A stretch of 64,000 nt of DNA from Osmia lignaria lignaria (lineage: Eukaryota > Arthropoda > Insecta > Hymenoptera > Megachilidae): positions 9,548,001 to 9,612,000 of the forward strand of contig NC_135034.1 in the NCBI RefSeq assembly GCF_051020975.1, written 5' to 3'. Positions 59,167-64,000 of the stretch are shown one piece after another. The notes below the pieces were generated by a model. The model was not told the DNA's origin. It saw nothing but the letters and a program-made list of their open reading frames with translations, and ran no database searches. The first letter of the stretch is position 1. Every line of letters starts with the position of its first letter. Made by a program: the position numbers and the translations under genes.

Positions 59167-60380
59167 GAGCATCAAACCAGCGGTGTGCTTCTCTCGTTTT
59201 GCTCCGCGCAAGAATCTAGCCTAGACCATAGACGGTATAGAGAGAGCATAGAACAACGGGCACCCATGGGATATTTCCAACGAATCCTAAACGAACGATA
59301 ACCACACGCAACACGTGCACCCGTGTCGCGATCCACGAGCACATGTTTCCCGGCTGCCATGACTTTTTCCGGTATCCGATGGTCCATACCGAATTTTTAA
59401 AACAACTTCGGAAGATGCAAGTTTCCATGAGCGACAGTACGCTGAATATTTGATAATTCATCGGGGGTATTCTTCGAGGTCCGTCCGTTTATCTGGTACG
59501 ATCATAGGTTCATTCACTGTATAAGCGAAGAAGCGGGGTCGAAGGGCGTTCCTACGGGAAATTATCGAGTGGTTGTTGTAAATTTTTAGGAGAAGACACG
59601 TGTGGGTCGGTTTTACTTTAGATGTTGGAGGCTATTTTGAAGGGGGCCCTTGGGTCCCCCATTGATCGATTAGCTCGCGTTGGTACAGTGCCGATCATGT
59701 TGTCCTTCTCTAAGAAAAAGGGATCGTCGAAGCAGACCCATCGTCGTTTAAAGATAAAAGCATAAGCGATCCCCTAAATACGTTAATTCAGTGAAGCATG
59801 AATGAAACACGTGTCATTTATAAGTACGCTATATTTCTGCGTCTACTATACACCGGTTGGATCGCGGATGCACGTCGGACAGTAATTATTCGCGGCTGTA
59901 TACGAGCATTTGCGACGACCCGATAGAAAGCAACCGTGTATCGTCCTCCCTCATGCAAACTCCCCTCTTTTTTTTTTTTGCGCTAGCAAGAATTATCGGG
60001 GTCGAGTGGCTGCACAATCGAGCAATTATAAACATTATTCGCATCGTGCTGCCATGACCCATCGCGGAAGCTCGAAAAGTAAAAAGGAAACTAACAGCTA
60101 AACGAGTTCGTCGTTAATGAACACCACGTGGAGGTAGAGGAAACCGAAACTAGATATGTTGTATGGTACGGGGGTAAAGGAATATCATGGGATTTATTCA
60201 TTTTTATTAGCATCGAAACAAAGATACACCTTGGTACATGGTATGGTAACGGTTCGACGCATCACCTTCCGAGACGTCTAACCCTATTACGGATTCACGG
60301 AAAAACAACCCTTTCGAGCAAACGTCAATTACACAACGCTCGTCCCCGTCGACGACTCATTAGAGCGTAAGATTTGCTCT
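59167..60380. other. Non-coding DNA
   Basis: CpG-moderate with a T-tract at 59969-59980 and a short inverted GGGGGCCC-TTGGGTCCCCC near 59641-59659. No exon with paired splice sites recognised. Confidence 0.5.
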
Positions 60381-61900
60381 CGTATCGTTAGAGTCCAGGT
60401 CCTTGACCTGTCCCAGTCCACCTGGTCGGCGACCGTGTCCCCGTCAACGCACTCCCTGCTCGCACCGTTTTCTCCTCCCTCGATCCATCTCAAGAATCAT
60501 CGTCCATCCCTCGATGACAATGACGATCGTAGGGGAGAAAAAAAAAGACACCTTCGGAGAGGGTGAAATTTCGTTTGACACTCGCGGAAGCACGCTGCAC
60601 CCACGACGTTACACCTCATGCACCCAGGCGAAAAGCGACGAGGAAGGTCGGAGATGGCCGAGTACGCGAAGAGGAATACGGCGCACGTGCGAGCGAAACA
60701 ATGATAGACAGAAGGGAGAGGCTATGGGAGGAAGAGAGAAGGAACGAGGGAGATGGTTGTGAAACCTCGTGCGAGAGGGAACGAGGAAGGGCGGTGTAGA
60801 AAGAGGGGGTCCTGAAAATCGACTGGACGTCGTCGTGCACATTCGTCGCGTTTTCACGGTCAGGCTTTATCGATCGTAGAAGGAGAGGGTGAAGGAGCGG
60901 AAGGAAAGGAGTTTCGGAGTGCATCGAAAGGGCGTTGAACCCGGCCTTTCGGCAGTCGCGGCGCCCATAATGCAACGATTGTCGTCGTGCCCGACCGTCC
61001 CGACAGCTGCCGATCTTAACGACCTTTCACAAACGTTGCCCGACAGAAAATTTTTCGTTTCCATCCGGGTTAATGAGCCTTCCCTCTTATTTTTCTCTTA
61101 CCGTTTGCGTAGTCGTCGAGGTAGAATCAACGTCTGGTTGGCGTAGGTCCGAAACGTCGTGTCCCCTCGCGTTGCCAGCCACCGCGTGTTTCATAACCGA
61201 CCATCGCCCGGTGAAACGTCATACTGTGTCACAAGCGTTCCGCACATTTTCGCGCGAAACTTCGCACTCACCCTGACCGTTATACCGCGAGAAACCCTTC
61301 GTCGACCCCCGCCAGACGAAAGGGCTGTTTTTCGTTCGGCGTCTTACATCCGCGAGGAAATATTAGAATACACGGTTTATCCATTAGATAAAAAGAAAAA
61401 TACGTCATCGAGGGTAGCCACGAAACGGAGGTCCGCTTTCGAAGCAACCGAACCCGCCACTATTATTATTAATAGGAGTCCCTTTTCGGCATGTTCACGC
61501 CCTTCGTGGTTTTTCCATGCATCCACGGGGAGAACGGAAGGGGGACAGGAACACAGGGTGGTCGAAAGAACGAACGATGCTGTGTGTGCGTGGATGTGTC
61601 GGATAAAGAGGGATATATAGGGAGCGAGGGAGAAAGGGTGAGATAGAGAAAGAGAGAGAGTGAAGCAGAGAGGGGAGACGCATGTGCGAGCAACAACGAT
61701 GTATTTCGGTGCAGCGCTCCATACACCGCGTGGAGGTCAATGCCCGTCCTTACTCCGGCCCAAGGAACGAGCGGGAGGGCATCGAGGGAGAGAAAGAGAG
61801 GTTTGCAGGTCGGGGTAGGGAGACAGAGGGCAAGCACTGAGCGGAAAAAATGAACAAACATTCAGAAAGACCAGAAAAGGGACGCTTCGAGTGCTCCTAT
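60381..61900. other. CpG-rich block with GA-rich tracts
   Basis: CpG-rich, with purine-rich tracts at about 60690-60810 and 61620-61680 (GAGAGAGAG-type). Frames of 119-153 codons are open on both strands and encode compositionally biased peptides. Similar in character to the blocks at 5.5, 42.4 and 53.6 kb, so possibly regulatory or untranslated exon sequence. Confidence 0.4.
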
Positions 61901-64000
61901 GCCACTCCCTCCTCCTCACCCTTTCTTCGCGTATTACGTTTCGTGTTAACTTTCATGTTAATTGACCAGCTAAGATTCATGACTGATTCGAACCACTTTG
62001 TCGCACACTTTCATCTTTCCGGGGTATATTACTTCGTACTTTTTCAACCCCATCTGTAGGATATATATTTGATAATTTTCATATTCGAAACAGGGTACCG
62101 GGTGTTTTATTCCGTTTAATATGTTTGAACAAATCTAACGATGAAGGTTAAAGGGTTAATCCTTAATTTAGAAGTAAATCGTAGAAGAAAATTCCTCGAA
62201 TTACTCAAAATAGATTCTCTTAAACAATAATATTTATTTAAAACTGAGAATAGTCACGTCTATCAGTGTACATCATTAATTTCGCGTTTCCGCATCCAGC
62301 TACTTGTCTGCCAGTACTTGTTCGTTTATTCTCGGTGCTGATTATGCAAACTTTTTGACGCATTGCCAATCGGCCGCGATGATTCACGAAGCCTAAGAAA
62401 TTATTCTGGCTGGCCGAAAATCTGTTCGATGCACGTGTTGCACGCGGATTAACGAAAATCTCCGGGATTCTTGTTCGGTTAACAGAATCATGGGTACCTT
62501 GATATCCGATTACAATTCTTCGTCTTCTCTGAGAACCATTTTTGTTGCCATTTTATGGCCAGTGGATATTATAACTTTTCGCGAGAGCGTTGCTGCGAAA
62601 GGACACCCCAAAACCTCTTGGTCCTCCGGGTAAAAGGAAAAGAGGAACACGTAGCAGACTTGCTCGTGCAACATTGATCAGACATTACGACCAACGTCGC
62701 TGGCATGGGATATACCACTGAGGTATGTTCGTACGGTGTTCGTTTCATCATTGCAAGGGTAAATGTTTTTTAAATTATTTATTGCTGAAATTTACCTAAT
62801 TTCGAATCTCATCGTTCTTTGGTCATTTCGATGATCATCAGTAATTAAGGGAATTATTATAATTACAAGGCCATTGCAAATAATTAAATATAGTATTGTG
62901 GAAAGTTAATTAGCTCTTCTATGATGATGCCCTTTTTTGATGTTTTCAAAATAGCAGCAGAATTCAAGATTATTCCAAATATTAATCACCCCTTTCGCTA
63001 TATCTCAATCCAAGCGTTCATAGAAATTAGGCATCCAATAGAAATTTTTCTATTAATTACTGACAATCTGGAAAGAAGAATACGTAGAACTCTACTAATG
63101 AACTAGTTAAGAAAGTTTGCTGAGCAATCGCGTTAAATCGGAGCAGCTATGAATTTAATTGGAACAAATGTGTAAAGAGAGATTGTTTTTGGGGATTATC
63201 AAAATCGCTTGAAAGCTGTTTTTAGTTACTCTGCATGGCACGCGGACTCTTCAAACCATGAAATTGTTATTGCAGTGAAGAGCTTTCAAGCAGTTCGAGA
63301 ATTGTTCCTCTTTGTCCTGGTTTTACGCTCATTTGGAGCAATGGTATTTGAACACGGACACAGAGTACGCCCGGAGAATTGTAACAGTCTAACGGATGTT
63401 AAAAGCGATGCTAAACTACATTTTTGCTATTCCAAAAGTACAGAACGTTTAATTTTTTTATTAAATATAAATGAACACCTTTTATTCTAAAGTCTCAATA
63501 TTTTTCAAAATTTAATTAACGAGTTCTAAAATTAATTCTAAACCACTTTTCTTCGAAATTGTAATTTAATTCGTATTTCAACACTCCTATAATACTCGGA
63601 AAATCCTACAGAAATCAAGGAAAGACAATCGTGATTATTACATAACGATAACCGGTGCATCGTGAGAATGAAATTCGAACTCGCTACGGGACTGTTTGCA
63701 CTGTTGAATTCAATTCGAAGCAGATAGAGGGTGGAGGGTTGAAAAGGAAAACAGAGAGCGTAGGGGGTTTGATATCGCAACACACGATGGATTACGAAGA
63801 AAGCGGAAACGTTGGGAGAGGAGGGTGGGCAAATGGAAATAGAAACGGGGAATATTTAGGTGGTTACACACCGTGTGACGTAGCTCGTATACAGCTATCA
63901 GTTGCGTTCTCATTTATCATCGCCATTAACCCGGTGACACGGTGAACTTTGCTAACCTTCGAGGTAAAATATAAATTCTTGTTTTGGGAGAAATTTCAAT
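61901..64000. other. Mostly AT-rich non-coding DNA
   Basis: A plus frame of 93 codons at 63209-63490 lacks an ATG start and is not recognised. It contains an 11-base inverted repeat (GCTTGAAAGCT at 63207-63217 and AGCTTTCAAGC at 63281-63291). A TTAA-type end reading TTAACCCTTTAACC on the minus strand ends at 62159. No exon supported. Confidence 0.5.

Noticed and set aside
63207..63291. 11-bp inverted repeat as a microRNA precursor
   Set aside because: Only the outer 11 bases pair; the rest of the loop does not form a precursor-like stem.
1..64000. tRNA, rRNA, CRISPR or bacterial-type genes
   Set aside because: I looked for tRNA B-box words, conserved rRNA-like blocks, spaced repeats and long coding frames and saw none; the window has eukaryotic non-coding texture.
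1..64000. Autonomous transposons or viral insertions
   Set aside because: No stop-free frame resembles transposase, integrase, reverse transcriptase or a viral protein; only short non-coding elements are supported.

Overview
The window looks like animal, most likely insect, nuclear DNA, and its texture resembles a hymenopteran such as a bee. This is an inference: no protein family is recognisable anywhere. The support is an AT-rich background broken by short CpG-rich blocks, no long open reading frame (the longest stop-free stretch is about 243 codons and lacks an ATG), many TTAA-ended short elements, CT/GA microsatellites and poly-T/poly-A tracts. There is no rRNA, recognisable tRNA, CRISPR array, operon structure or transposase. 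The simplest reading is 64 kb of very large introns and intergenic DNA around the 5' part of one or more long genes.

The best coding hypothesis is a plus-strand gene made of tiny exons with consensus splice sites and compatible phases. A first-type exon at 10668-10767 carries an ATG and 33 codons and ends in phase 0. A second possible first exon ends at 20672 after only four codons, also in phase 0. An internal exon at 25996-26089 (94 nt) starts in phase 0 and ends in phase 1. A 36-nt microexon at 48626-48661 starts and ends in phase 1. The protein is not recognised, no later exon was found, and short exons are often open in several frames, so this is a moderate-confidence model. On the opposite strand at about 20500-20545 is a strong polypyrimidine-CAG followed directly by GTAAGC, the form of a recursive-splicing ratchet point. 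It would imply a long minus-strand intron and is in tension with the plus-strand model.

Layout: 1-5.5 kb is AT-rich with one TTAA element. 5.5-8.2 kb is a CpG-rich block with a YY1-like site, a CAC/CAT repeat and a Z-DNA-prone tract. 8.2-13.4 kb is AT-rich with the first exon and a TTAA-flanked MITE. 13.4-13.7 kb holds a 312-bp MITE with 106-bp terminal inverted repeats, whose relative lies at 57.9-58.2 kb. 14-26 kb mixes CpG-rich and AT-rich DNA with a G-quadruplex candidate, purine/pyrimidine tracts and the splice signals. 26-42 kb contains a duplicated 50-bp element (29.3/30.2 kb), a 14-bp-arm hairpin (33.9 kb), a triplicated element (34.5/35.0/35.9 kb) and paired STAT-like sites (36.9 kb). 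42-46 kb and 50-61.9 kb alternate CpG-rich, CT/GA-rich blocks with AT-rich DNA. A dispersed repeat with a conserved core of about 25 bp around CCATGG occurs six times across the window.
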